Position numbers and translations under genes: made by a program. Source: Talaromyces rugulosus (taxonomy: Eukaryota > Ascomycota > Eurotiomycetes > Eurotiales > Trichocomaceae). From it: 64,000 nt of DNA. Positions 1 to 11,078 of this stretch are shown here, piece by piece. The stretch lies in the NCBI RefSeq assembly GCF_013368755.1, contig NC_049562.1:5952001-6016000 (forward strand). The letters are read 5' to 3'. How positions within the stretch are numbered: position 1 is the stretch's first letter; each line of letters opens with the position of its first letter. The notes under the pieces are model-generated. The model did no database searches. It had not been told where the DNA came from and was given only the letters and a program-made list of their open reading frames with translations.

Positions 1-678
1 AACCAGTTCTTCCATGTTGAATGTGAGTTGCGGGGTACTTTCGACGACGGTATCAAGACCGCTGAGGAATACGTTGTCAACCTTACGCGTGCTTATAACT
101 CTCTTCATCGCTCCATGATTCAGAAGATGGCTGGTACCACTGCCCACATCGACCAGTTGCTATCTAACTACGATTCTACCAAGGGATTCCCCCGCGTCGA
201 ACTTGATGCTGCCATCTCAGAGATGCCTTCTGGTGACTGCTGGGAGTGGGTTGAGCCGTCTGACCACTCTCTTGGTCGAAAGCTTACCAGGAAGGGCGAG
301 CGCGTTCTCATTTCACGCTACGGTGGATTTGTCTGGCTTACAGAAATGGACCACCTCAGCGTGCCATTTTATCAGGCATACAGTGATCCTTCAAGCAAGG
401 ACAAGGCCCTGGCCGCGGATCTGCTCTTGGGTCTCGGCGAAACACTCGGTCTCGGCGAGCGCCATGCTACTAGCGAGGAAGCTGGTGGCGCTTTGGATCA
501 CCACCATGTCCCACGCGACAGCTACCGCTGGTACTTGGATATTCGCGATGTGATGCCTCTCAAGACAACCGGATGGGGTATGGGAAGCGAGCGATACCTT
601 TGCTGGCTCCTTGGACAGGACGATGTTCGTGATATGGCATTGATCCCCCGTCTGAAGGGAAAGCAATATTTGCCTTGA
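1..678 (+). CDS. Asparaginyl-tRNA synthetase-like protein, 3' part
   Basis: The frame is open from base 1, so the 5' end lies outside the window; 225 codons are visible. The start reads NQFFHVECEL, like the motif 2 region of class II synthetases. The middle has MDHLSVPFYQA. The C-terminus carries motif 3, GWGMGSERYLCWLLGQDD, which builds the ATP site in class II enzymes of the Asp/Asn branch. In that family the core charges Asn onto tRNA or, in AsnA-like paralogues, makes asparagine. Whether this copy has an anticodon-binding domain cannot be seen. The context (next to a P450 fusion, in an AT-rich stretch) suggests a paralogue rather than the housekeeping enzyme, which is inference. A poly(A) signal AATAAA lies at 831-836. 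Confidence 0.75.
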   Translation, partial: NQFFHVECELRGTFDDGIKTAEEYVVNLTRAYNSLHRSMIQKMAGTTAHIDQLLSNYDSTKGFPRVELDAAISEMPSGDCWEWVEPSDHSLGRKLTRKGERVLISRYGGFVWLTEMDHLSVPFYQAYSDPSSKDKALAADLLLGLGETLGLGERHATSEEAGGALDHHHVPRDSYRWYLDIRDVMPLKTTGWGMGSERYLCWLLGQDDVRDMALIPRLKGKQYLP

Positions 679-2002
679 TTCCGTGTTCTTTATGGTTTTT
701 CTTTTTTTCCTTTGTCTATCTCGAATGAAATGTTTCTGTTTTAATAGACTGTTTTGCTTTATTTTTGATATTGGTGTCGGATATGTTGGTACGAAATTAC
801 GCAGTGATCATATTTCAGTATTTTATATTCAATAAAATAGATTCATCATTTTTTTTTTTTCAATCTTACGGTATTTCTAATCTCTATCTATGGTTTTTTC
901 TAATTCCTTGAAAATAAATTTTTACAATAATGCTCGAGTTTCATGGGCCCTAATCAGTTTTTGATGAAAGGGTTGCATCTGATAATCCAACTTCAATGTT
1001 CTGAAGATATTCAAAGATACGAAAATTAGTAGAGCGTTGAAGCACCATGCTACAGTTCGATAATTTACCATGGTGATTAGGCGAAGTGAACTAAAAATAC
1101 CGATGATGCTAAATGAACGGCTGAAAGCCACGAGTTTTTGATGCTCGCATATTCACTCTTACCCACTATTCCTTCAATGTTACCCCCGCAGCAATTTTTA
1201 TAGTTGAGACTTTGCATTGCCCCAACCAACAAGAAACAGTACGCCGTCATTGCTAGGCTTCCTCATAGGCTTCTATGCCAAGGCAGGCTAGAATAAATGC
1301 CCGATGAACCACTCCAACATAGCCCAGATGTTTTGCGGAGGCAAAATGCGACGTGGCCATGTGACAATGGGGTGAAGTTGAGGGCCTGAGTACTACACCG
1401 AGATTCCCACGAGGGAAGGTTTGGATGGAGCTTAAGGTTTAAGATCTAGCCGACGGCGGCTAACGAACTAGCTCCAGATAGGTGGAGTAGTGGCGCCATA
1501 AAGTTTATCATGACTAAGAAGTAAAGCTTGGCGACCCTTTTTTCTAGAACATCGAAGGATCCGCCTAGCTTATGCCAAGTCGATCCAAGTTTTACAGCCC
1601 TAGTAGAACTAGTACTTAATATGTTTCGAAGATCCTTCCTATGGGTCTGTCGGTGTGACTGCACCCCTCCGATTTGTATCGTTGCGTAACTATTGTATGC
1701 TGCTTGGGGTGGGACCCAACCAACAAACAACTTGGTATACGAGTATACGACCACATGTCATTTTCTATTATTGGCAACCTCAGCCTACAGGAATGTGAAA
1801 CTGACAGTGCACCTTGTCATCAGCCAAGACCCAGTTCTGGGCTTCTGCTCACCTGTCCATGTGAGCGGAATCATGTCAATTGCCAAGCTTTTTAATATAT
1901 AACGTCTAGTTGTGAGAGAAAAAAAATTGGGGTTTCACACTTGACATCTGGAAGAATTTTATGTAGAAAAAAGTTGACCTTTGATTGCCAGAATTAGACG
2001 AG
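679..2002. other. AT-rich intergenic region
   Basis: The first part is the 3' untranslated region of the synthetase-like gene, with AATAAA at 831-836 and an oligo-T run near 850-860. The rest is the upstream region of the P450 fusion. The small open frames here look random and show no family motif. Confidence 0.6.
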
Positions 2003-5000
2003 ATGGCAGAAGGAGGAATTCCTCAACCACCAGGATGGCCAATTCTTGGCAATCTCTTTGAAATCAACCCCAGTCAAGCGATTAAGAGTCTATTTCGCCT
2101 GAGAGATAACTACGGTATCTTCTCTCTCCATAGCTATTCTGTTGTATGACAAGTGTATACTAACTGACCACGTGTTGTTAGGCCCCATCTGTAAACTTGT
2201 TATTGTCGGTATCACTCGCATTTCGGTTACAAACCATGAGCTATTCGACGAGCTCTGCGACGAACATCGCTTCGTCAAGTCTGTCTCTGGGCCTGTTGGT
2301 CAGATGAGAAACGGAGCCAATGATGGTCTGGTCACAGCTCATCCCAACGAGGAAAACTGGGGAGTCGCCCATCGGACTCTGCTACCAGCATTTGGAGAGC
2401 TTCATGTTCAGGACATGTTCGATGGTAAGAGGGATTTTTTTTTCCGACATTTTTTCTGCTATGTGAAAACATATATACTCATGGATCAAAAAATAGAAAT
2501 GTATGATATCGCCAGCCAACTCATTCTCAAATGGGCTCGACAAGGCAGCGAGAAGCCAATTAATGTTATAGAGGACGCTACTCGTTTCACACTCGACTCA
2601 ATTGCTCTTTCGGCTATGGGGGCACGGTTCAACTCGTTTTATTCCGAAGATACACATCCCTTCGTTACGCATATGCTTCGCTTCCTTGGAGAGTCCAACC
2701 TTCGCGCAAACAGGCCAGCCTTTGCGACGAAATTTATGTGGAGTCGAGAAAGGCAATATTGGGATGATATCAAGTATCTTCGGACATTTTCAAAACAACT
2801 ATTAAGAGAAAGGCGGCAGAACCCCACGGAGAGGACGGACATATTAAATGCAATGGTCAATGGTCGAGATCCGAAGACGGGAGAGAAGATGAATGAGGAA
2901 AGCATTATCGACAATATGATTACATTTTTAGTAGCAGGTGAGAGAAACTCTTTCACGCAGAATTTTGACCACGGAGCTAACTTAGAGAGACAGGGCACGA
3001 GACTACGGCCGGCGCAATAGGATTTTTATTTTATCATCTCCTCAAAGACCCAGAAGTGTGGAGACAGGTGCAAGAGGAGGTTGACCAAGTTATCGGAAAC
3101 CGCCGAATTACTGTTGAGGATCTGTCAAAACTCCGTTATATCAATTCGTGTGCCCGAGAAACGCTTCGATTATATCCAACCGCGCCAGTTATTTTCTTTA
3201 AACCAATAGACCGAGTCCATCCCACTGTTATTGGTCAGGGCAGATACACTATTATGCCACGCCAGTCAGTCATGGCAGTCCTGCCAGCTATACATAAAGA
3301 CCCTGAAGTCTGGGGAGATGATGTGGACGATTTCCGACCTGACAGAATGTCCGATGGCAAGTTTGAATCTTTGCCCAAGAACGCGTGGAAGGTAAGCTAG
3401 CTTCTCTCTATGTAAGAATTATTCGTTAAGAAACAACTAACTTTCCTTTATTTAGCCATTTGGCAACGGATCGCGTTCCTGTATTGGAAGAGCTTTTGCA
3501 TGGAATGAGATTATTTTGATCACAGCGCTCGCCGCTCAGAGCTTCAATCTTAAATTCAAAGATGAAAACTATGAGTTGGAGATTGATAACATTGTCACTT
3601 TGCGACCCAAGAATTTTTTTATGCATGCAGTTCCACGGCCTCATCTAGACGCTTTAGGTATCGCTCAGAATATGAATGGTCGCGAATCCAGCCATGGAGG
3701 AGGAGAGGTGATCTCCGAGAAAGTGACAACAGAAAAAGCAGCAGAAAGCACATTACACCCATTAACGATCCTCTATGGGTCGAACATGGGAACTTGCGAG
3801 ACTTTGGCTTCTTATTGTGCTAATGCTGCTGTGAGAAACGGTTTCAAACCCTCCATCATGACTCTCGATTCCGCAGTGGGTAAATTGCCCGTTGACCAAC
3901 CTGTTGTCATCATTACGGCGAGCTATGAAGGCCAGCCTGCAGATAACGCGGCCAATTTTGTCTCTTGGGTTCAGTCTCTACGTGAGGAGAGCCTATCTGG
4001 GGTCAAATTTGTCCTCTATGGGTGTGGAAACCGCGACTGGGTGTCAACCTTTCACCGAATACCCAAACTCGTGGACGGAGCCCTCGGCAATGCAGGAGCA
4101 CAGCGCTTGACACAGTTGTCTCTTGCTGATGTCTCTAGCGGATCTATTTCTTCCAAATTCGCAGAATGGCAAGATTGTAAACTTTGGCCATGCCTAAGAG
4201 AATCTTTTGGCTTGCAGTCTACAAAGGAGTCTATCGGGGGGAATTATTTGGGTCTAGAACTTATTGCTACTCCTCCTCCGCAATACACTCAACAACATGA
4301 TCAGCAACTTTTCGATTGTACAGTGTTGGAGAACTCTGTTCTCACTGCACCTGGACACAAGGAAAAACGCCATATTCGTCTCAAACTGCCCTCAGAAATA
4401 AGATATTCTATCGGGGACTATGTAAACATCTACCCAACCAACCCGCTTACAACGGTGGCACGGGCAATGAATCGGTTTGGAATCTCTCTCAACACCCATA
4501 TGAAAGTCACCAGTGGCATATCCACCATTTTTTCAATCGGCAAAGAGTTTTCTGTTTACGAATCACTAAGTAAATGTGTCGAGCTGAACCATCCTGCTAC
4601 AGCTGAGGTACGAGAATTCCTAACTTTTTCGTTATTTCTTTTTCAATCTAACGATAAACAGAATATCGAAGCTATTATCGAACGTGTCACAAGTCCTGTT
4701 GAGAAAACAAGATTGACAAAATTGATCACTTCAACCAACCTCGTTGAAGAACGGCTCAGCGTGCTAGATATCCTAGAGCAAGCACCCTCAGCGCCTCTAT
4801 CATTAGGCGAATTCCTGCAAATGCTACAACCGATTCGCCTTCGCCAATATTCAATCTCATCTTCTCCCTCAGAAAACCCCCATTCGTGCTCACTGACCGT
4901 GTCGGTTGTCGATCGAAAGGAAGACATAATCGCTGGTAAGCGAATTAAAGGAGTGGCCACCAATTATTTGTCTGGCCTTGAGCCACAACATCATCTTTCG

Positions 5001-5540
5001 TGCGGAATCCGAACAACGGCATCAAACTCCAAATTCAAGTTCCCAGATGATCTCCAGACGACTTCGATGGTGATGATCTGTGCTGGTTCGGGAATCGCGC
5101 CCTTTCGAGCGTTTGTCCAGGAACGAGCTTTTCGCATGGCTTCTTCTGGTCATAAGCTGGCGCCGGCGATACTTTTTATTGGCTGCAGATCTGCATATGG
5201 CGATAAACTTTTTGCGCGCGAGTTTGAGCAGTGGCAAGAGGCTGGCGTGGTCGATGTGCGATATGCATATTCCAAAGAACCACCAGAAGAGGGGATTCCG
5301 CGACAACATGTCCAGGACCGACTCTGGCAGGACAGAAAAGATCTTATCGAAATGTACGACGGCGGCGCTAGATTTTATTTGTGTGGTTCTAATGCGCTTC
5401 GAAACTCGGTGGTTGCAACAGCCAGACAGATCTTTGCCACGGTGGTTGAAGCGCGAGGCATGGAGAATACCGACGAAATTTATGAGCATTGGTTTGCAAA
5501 GATGAACAGGGACAGGGTGGCTGTGGATATTTTTGCGTGA
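2003..5540 (+). CDS. Self-sufficient cytochrome P450 / NADPH reductase fusion (CYP505, P450foxy type)
   Basis: Exons 2003-2114, 2182-2424, 2497-2937, 2994-3391, 3456-4607 and 4662-5540 give 1074 residues, the usual size for CYP505. Enzymes of this type hydroxylate fatty acids near the omega end, taking electrons from NADPH through fused FAD and FMN domains. Visible are the I-helix AGHETT, ExxR at E321-R324, the heme loop FGNGSRSCIG with Cys407, an FMN-binding YGSNMGTCETLA, the FAD motif RQYSISSSPSENP and the NADPH motif ICAGSGIAPFRAFVQER. The start ATG at 2003 leads into a proline-rich hinge (PQPPGWPILGN). The last intron (4608-4661, 54 bases) is in frame and free of stops, so the unspliced frame stays open. 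The gene looks intact. Confidence 0.93.
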
Positions 5541-6319
5541 TTTATTTTCTCTCTCTCTTTCTTTCTCTCTTTTGCTTTCTTATTTTGTTCTATCTTTTTT
5601 TCTTTTGACCTGGCGTTGGCTAGGCATGTTGTCATTATATATATATACCAAACTGTAGAACGACCCAGGCGTATTAGTGCATATAGAAATCAATTTTCAA
5701 ACTTTACAAATATCAATTGATGCATTTTCCTCTAGATTTTTTCTTATCCCTAATCGCTCAATTAGAAAAGTGAAAGCATTCAATGTGCGATTTCTTTTTT
5801 GACATGTCGCACTATTGGATTGGCAGTCATGGCACTGTGCCCGGATCTTCTAATACCATGTAATTATATGGAAGAATTGAATAAATTGATTGATTCTGCA
5901 TCTCTGATTTACAATCTTAAAAAAGAAAACCCTAATAATTTTCTGTTACTTTACTACTCCGTACGTAGTTCCCAAATTCGAGGGTGACCGCCGGGACGGG
6001 CAATTCCCAGGGGAGTTGGAAGCATTATAAAAAAAAAAAAAAAAAATAGACCAACTAACTAGTCAACTATAGTTCGTTAGCTAACTTATAATAAAATAAT
6101 AAAGTAATTATATAATACTAATCTAAATCGATCCTATCAGTCGCCCTGGCACGGACCAATAACCGGCAGCGCCTTATCGCCCAGGTCATGGCGTCACTTG
6201 TGTACTAGAAAGCCTATAAGGTCGCGATTCGTCGCGATTCATCTGATTGCGACAAACCCAGAAACCAGCACTGATATCGTATCGATATACCATACCATCA
6301 ACCAAAACACACAAACACA
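5541..6319. other. AT-rich intergenic region with TACTCCGTA motif
   Basis: Pyrimidine-rich 3' untranslated DNA of the P450 fusion is followed by AT-rich sequence. A TACTCCGTACGTA element lies at 5955-5967 and a poly(A) tract near 6029-6046. No gene is seen. Confidence 0.55.
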
Positions 6320-6904
6320 ATGACCGAGCCCAAAGAGCCCATTGTCTCCCACGGTCGCGGCGGTGGGTTTCCCCTCTCTCTCCACAATCTCTCCATCTAG
6401 ATCTGACATGAAACAAGGCCAAGGAAATATCGGCGCTGACTCGACCCAATACGTCGACGCTGAAATCGTTCGCGCGGGGCCTACTGGCGACCAGGGCGAC
6501 GGCGCCTATTCTGCCGGCGTACCTCTCTCCTCTCCGTCTTTTCTCGAGTGAAAATAAAAAAATACTGATATAGTTGGTTGACAGCGCGGCGGCGCAGGCA
6601 ACATCGGCTCGCCGAATGTGCGCCCATCGACGCCAGGACAAGTACACGACACCGAAGTCGTGCCAGATTTGGCGGTGCGCAGTAGTTTGGAAGGGGATTA
6701 TCATGTTGGGGTACTTCTTTTCCTCTCTCTCTCTCTCTCTCTTGTCGTAATGTTACTAACTACGTGAAGCGCGGCGGTCAAGGCAATGTCCATCTCGATG
6801 AGAGCCAGCAGGCGGCGGCGGCGCACAAGAAAACACCCTCGTCGTCGGTTCCCCAGGGACTGGCTGATAAGTTGAAGAATAAGATTTTCGGCAAGAAGGA
6901 ATAG
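6320..6904 (+). CDS. DUF3602 family protein
   Basis: Four exons (6320-6362, 6418-6518, 6585-6710, 6770-6904) encode 134 residues. Three copies of a Gly-Arg-rich motif are seen: GRGGQGNIGADS, RGGAGNIGSP and RGGQGNVHLDE. The C-terminus is lysine-rich (LADKLKNKIFGKKE). This is the layout of fungal DUF3602 proteins, to which yeast Par32, a phosphoprotein of nitrogen/TOR signalling, belongs. Two introns end each motif in the same place, which suggests that motif and exon were duplicated together. The first intron must use an AAG acceptor (6417) to keep the motif. The molecular role in moulds is not established. Confidence 0.85.
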
Positions 6905-7131
6905 AGAAATAGCTAATGACTAGTATTATTCAAAGATTGAACGATTTCAGGAGAGAATTACAAGTAAAAGATAAATAAACAAATGGTATCAAATCATAGA
7001 TAACTAAATAAATCCCAGAAATAAATAGACAATAGTTCAGTATGTGCAATAACTCCCCCCTTCCGTGTTGCAATCCGTGTTGTTTGTTATCCGTAACATC
7101 GTGTCAAGTGTCAATAATCGTCAAGTCCTCA

Positions 7132-8467
7132 TCAGTCATTCTTGCTAAACCTCCGTTTGAACCAACTCGTCCGCTTGCTGGACGATGCGGCTGCTGGCGA
7201 CGCGCTGTTGACTGGCTTGCGCAGCGACGGCCGCTTGGTCGACGCATTCACATCCTTGGACGGTGGCGCCGGCGGAAGCCCCTGGTTGCTGTACCCGTTC
7301 AGGTTCGACTGTCTATGCACCGGTGGTGGCGGCGCCTGGTTTAACTGGATCGAGCTCTCGATTTGCGGGCTACCCCCAAATCCATTAAACCCGTACGTCT
7401 CCCCCGGTCGTTGATATTCCTGCTTTTGGTGTGCTTGTTGTTGCTGCAGCCGATCAAACGAGCTGTTGACAGAGCTTGGGTCTGTCGAATTGCCCCATTG
7501 ATCTGTGTTTGCTGAGCCCGAGCCCGCCGTGACATTGTCGTTGGACCGCTGATACGTCGAGTTTGGATAGAAAGTTCCATTGCCATAGTCCGGGTTCACG
7601 TGCTGGCTGTACCGTGGGCGACCGGATCGTTGGCCGTGTTGATTGTACGGATAATGTCCGCTGTGTCCGTTGTTGTATCCGTTATGCCCATTATTGTATC
7701 CATTTGATCCGCCATAATCGACATAGCTTTCTGGTCGTGAATTCGGCCCTCGTCCGTTATATGCGTCGCTGTAGTTGTTGGAACCATAACCTCCGTGGCC
7801 GCCTACTCTCGTCAGCTGTGTTTGCTATTTCCGTCGATAACGTCGATAAACATACCATAGTAACTGCCTGGTCGGCTGTTGGTGGGCGCATCTAGAGTCA
7901 ATTAGCAGCCACACATCTATAAAGAAATATTCCTGTCGTACCTGTAACGTATGACATGCGACGGTTGCTATAACTGCCGTCAATGGCAGCCTCAAATGAC
8001 CGGATTGTGTCGAGTGGTCTTTCGAACCGTGGGCGCGTTGGATTCGATCGATCGGGATCAGCTAGTCGAGTCAGCGGCGCATACTAATTACCATAAAAGA
8101 CGATCATACTGATAACATTTCCAAACTGGTCCTTGTATTGGGTTTCTCGCAGCGACGCGAGATTCGACTTCTCCAAAGCCACGACGGCTGTGTGGGTCAG
8201 TATACAAAAACAAACGGATAGACTTAACCACAACATACCTGGCTGGGCCTCGCTCATGGCGAGGGTGGGATCGGCCTTGGTTTGCAGCGACCGCCTAACT
8301 TTCTCCTCGTGCGACTCCTGGTAAGAGTGCTTGTTTCCGGAAGCGTCGGAACGATGCGATTTGTCTGATTTTCCGCCAAAACTGAAGCCGCGACCGTGGT
8401 GAGCTGGGGCAGACGGAGCAGGGGGGGAAGGGAGAGATGGCGCCGGGCGATCTTGACGGGCGGCCAT
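7132..8467 (-). CDS. DUF2406 family protein
   Basis: Exons 8467-8239, 8187-8110, 8061-7942, 7891-7856 and 7802-7132 (minus strand) give 377 residues. The N-terminal half has HGRGFSFGGKSDKSHRSD, KADPTLAMSEAQP, LRETQYKDQFGNVI and DPDRSNPTRPRFERPLDTI, the order found in fungal DUF2406 proteins. The C-terminal half is rich in Asn, Gly, Tyr and Gln and looks disordered, ending in a basic tail (SWFKRRFSKND). No catalytic motif is seen. The gene converges with the DUF3602 gene: their stops are 227 bases apart. Confidence 0.85.
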
Positions 8468-9470
8468 GATTTTTATTTATCGCTGTTGGAATCTTGCGTA
8501 TTATTATTATTTTAGCGCCTCTTGCGGAGCGATAAGCTGGAGGCTGGACGAGTTGCCAGGGCCACAATTGTGGATCGTGAACAGGTCCTAGGCGTGCTAG
8601 CACTGGCTAATCCTAGCTAGTAGCTGGGTTGATGCTGTTGCAGAAATGCAGAGAGCAAGCGGCCGTGCTGAGCGAAAAGTGGAGCGACTGGAATGATATT
8701 CGTGGCTGGAACGAGCGTAGCGCGGGCGGCGATAAGATGTGTATACACAAAGCACAGTGTAGGAGCGAGAAAGCGAAGGAAAAGGGCACGAAACGATGAA
8801 GCGAGATGAAAAAGCAGCCATCCAGAGGATAAAAGAAGAAGAGAAAGCGCTGAGACACGACGACGAGGGGGAAGCAGCAGGCAGTGGCGGGCCGCACAGC
8901 CACGTTCATGCGCGGCCGGCCGGGTGGCGACCTGTCCGCGCGGCCGAGTGTCTCACCGTCAACACCGGTGTGTTGTGCTGTGCTGTTGTACAACAGTACA
9001 ACTAGTCTTAGATCTATTTCCTAATCGGGCACGGTCTGGAGTTTATTCTGGCATACGATTACTGGGAGTTCTTGCTTCATCAATTGCATGTTATTACACA
9101 CAACCGCTCAGATACACTTTGGGAAATGCGATGTCTAGACAAAAACACATCATGCTCGCCCAGGTGGAATCAAACCGATCGAGCACATCAAATGTTATAA
9201 AAAAAACCCCCCATCATCAATGGAATGATCTTCTTTTGCTCCTTTTTTTTTTGTTGTTGCTAGTGGACTGATGTCAAAGTTCCCGTCGCATAATGTGAAA
9301 TCCGCCCTTCAGAACTCCGTCCCATAATATCAAATCACCTCGTGAGAACAACCGGTGCGGTGGATATGATGAAATGGTTGCACATCAAAAAAAAGGCATC
9401 TGCTGGTCGAACTTTTCCTCCAATCACCCATTTTAAAACAAAAACAACCCAGATCGCTCGAGGGAATATC
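8468..9470. other. Intergenic region upstream of the DUF2406 gene
   Basis: This holds the 5' region of the DUF2406 gene and the 3' side of the eL33 gene. Several open frames of 60-130 codons occur on both strands, but they are low in complexity and show no family motif. No RNA gene was recognised. Confidence 0.5.
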
Positions 9471-10116
9471 TTAAATGTTCGAAGGGTAAAGCATGATGCG
9501 GACGGTGGCACCGAAGGTCTGGGGAGGGAGGTTGTGTCGGAACTGGGCACGGACAACGCCGGAGTTTCCTGGTCTGGTCAGCTTCTTCCTCTATGCACCC
9601 GGGTATTTTTTTTTTTTATCATGGCATACCGTGTGGTCGGGTCACCTTGCCCCAGATGACGCGGATCTTGGAGCCCTGGACCTCGCGCTTGGCCCGGTAA
9701 ACGAAAGCGACCTTCTTGCCAAGGTAGAAGCTGATAAAAGTCTTAGCACCGTGCCTTTTTGTTGGGATCTGATCATTCCACTCACTTGGCAGCGCTGACG
9801 TCGTCAACACCCTCGATCTTGACGAGACTTGTGTTGGGGTTGGTGTTGCGCTTTCCACGCTGGTAGCTCAGGTGGCGACCCCTATAGAAATCCAGTCAAC
9901 TTTTGTTCTGATATATACCACACTGCACATATCCCAGCATCTCGGCATATCGTTCTTTGCTGTAAATAACAAGAATTGCGCTTCGCAGACGGCAGAATCG
10001 GAGTCGGAATGGAGGGATCTTACTTGACATAGACTGTCTGGTGGTTAGTACACTTGCGATGGACATTCCTCCAATTGGGATGACAACTCACGTCGGTGAC
10101 CTTGTTCCGAAGGCAT
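9471..10116 (-). CDS. rpl33: Large ribosomal subunit protein eL33 (L35Ae)
   Basis: Five exons on the minus strand (10116-10092, 10033-10024, 9881-9786, 9730-9630, 9568-9471) give 109 residues, the normal length. Diagnostic stretches are [56 protein letters not shown] and [14 protein letters not shown]. The protein belongs to the 60S subunit. Exon 2 is only 10 bases. For exon 4 the acceptor at 9731 was chosen over a nearer one at 9755, which would add 8 unrelated residues. Ribosomal protein genes of moulds are usually intron-rich near the start, as here. Confidence 0.93.
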
Positions 10117-10319
10117 TTTTGACGGATGATCTCTGCGCAACCGGGACAAACAAACAGGTCGAATGGAAAAGGCAACGCTGACCGGGCAAGAGTCAGGAGA
10201 TGGGCGGTCGTTGCAGTTTGTCGTGGTGGTCGTCGTCTTTCGCTTCGGGGAGAGACAAGTGGAACAAGCGCACAATCTTTCCTTTCTGTGGTGCGGCCGA
10301 GCGCTAGGCCCGAACGAGC

Positions 10320-10339
10320 CGAGCCCTAGCGAGGGCTCG
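10320..10339. promoter_or_regulatory. 8-bp inverted repeat upstream of eL33
   Basis: CGAGCCCT and AGGGCTCG form perfect 8-base arms around a 4-base spacer, about 200 bases upstream of the eL33 start codon. The core AGCCCTA resembles the Tbf1-type site known at ribosomal protein promoters of some ascomycete yeasts. A regulatory role here is inference. Confidence 0.4.
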
Positions 10340-11078
10340 CCGCGACCCCGTGACTGCGGCCGGCGCTATGCCGCATTGGGGCGTCACGTGACGCGGTGCT
10401 GCGTGCGGAAGACACTGCTCCGATTCTCAACAGTCTTTATCGTTTTTGATCGCTTTTTATCATGCTTCTAGTAGTCTGGAACCAGCCCTTACAAATCAGG
10501 CCCGGCTGCCAATTGCCGCTGCAATCGGCTATGGAGCCATAATCTAGCCTGGCGCCATGCCGGAGTCCGACATCAGACGAACACACTAATACTGGACATC
10601 GATTTGCTTCATGCCAGCCCTCCGGAAGAATTATTCAATGCTATTACTGCCATACAGAATTCTTCCGGTTTCCAGCCAGCATATGCACGCCCAAGTCATG
10701 CCTAGGTCATCGTCCATCCATCGATCGCCAGCTCCACCGGGCCCATCAGTGACGTTGAGTTGAGTTGGCTGGCGGGCATAACCCCGAGCACTACTTACCA
10801 TCAAGCTCCCCCACGCACCAGTAGTCTACAATATATAGATGTAAATTAAATAGGAAATAATATCAGTCATCAAACCAGTCTTAACCCCGTGCAAGCTGCG
10901 TGGCCCCACCGCGTCTCAGCATTAACTACACCGAAGCACGCTTTTCCACCTTCCCGCCCGCCGGATCGTGCTGGATAAGCCCAGCAATTCTCCCCCAGTG
11001 CCAACTCCCCTTCCTCCTCATCCTTTTTCTCCTCCTCCATCCTCGCCAAAGCATCCCTCCTGTCCGTCTCCATACACA
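10340..11078. other. Intergenic region between eL33 and glucose-6-phosphate dehydrogenase
   Basis: This is the divergent promoter region of two strongly expressed housekeeping genes. Pyrimidine-rich tracts lie just ahead of the dehydrogenase start (near 10990-11040). No further gene is seen. Confidence 0.5.

Noticed and set aside
5022..5489. 155-codon minus-strand frame
   Set aside because: Antisense to the FAD/NADPH domain of the P450 fusion.
9882..10023. Possible intronic snoRNA in the eL33 gene
   Set aside because: The 142-base intron was scanned for C/D and H/ACA boxes and none was found in suitable spacing.
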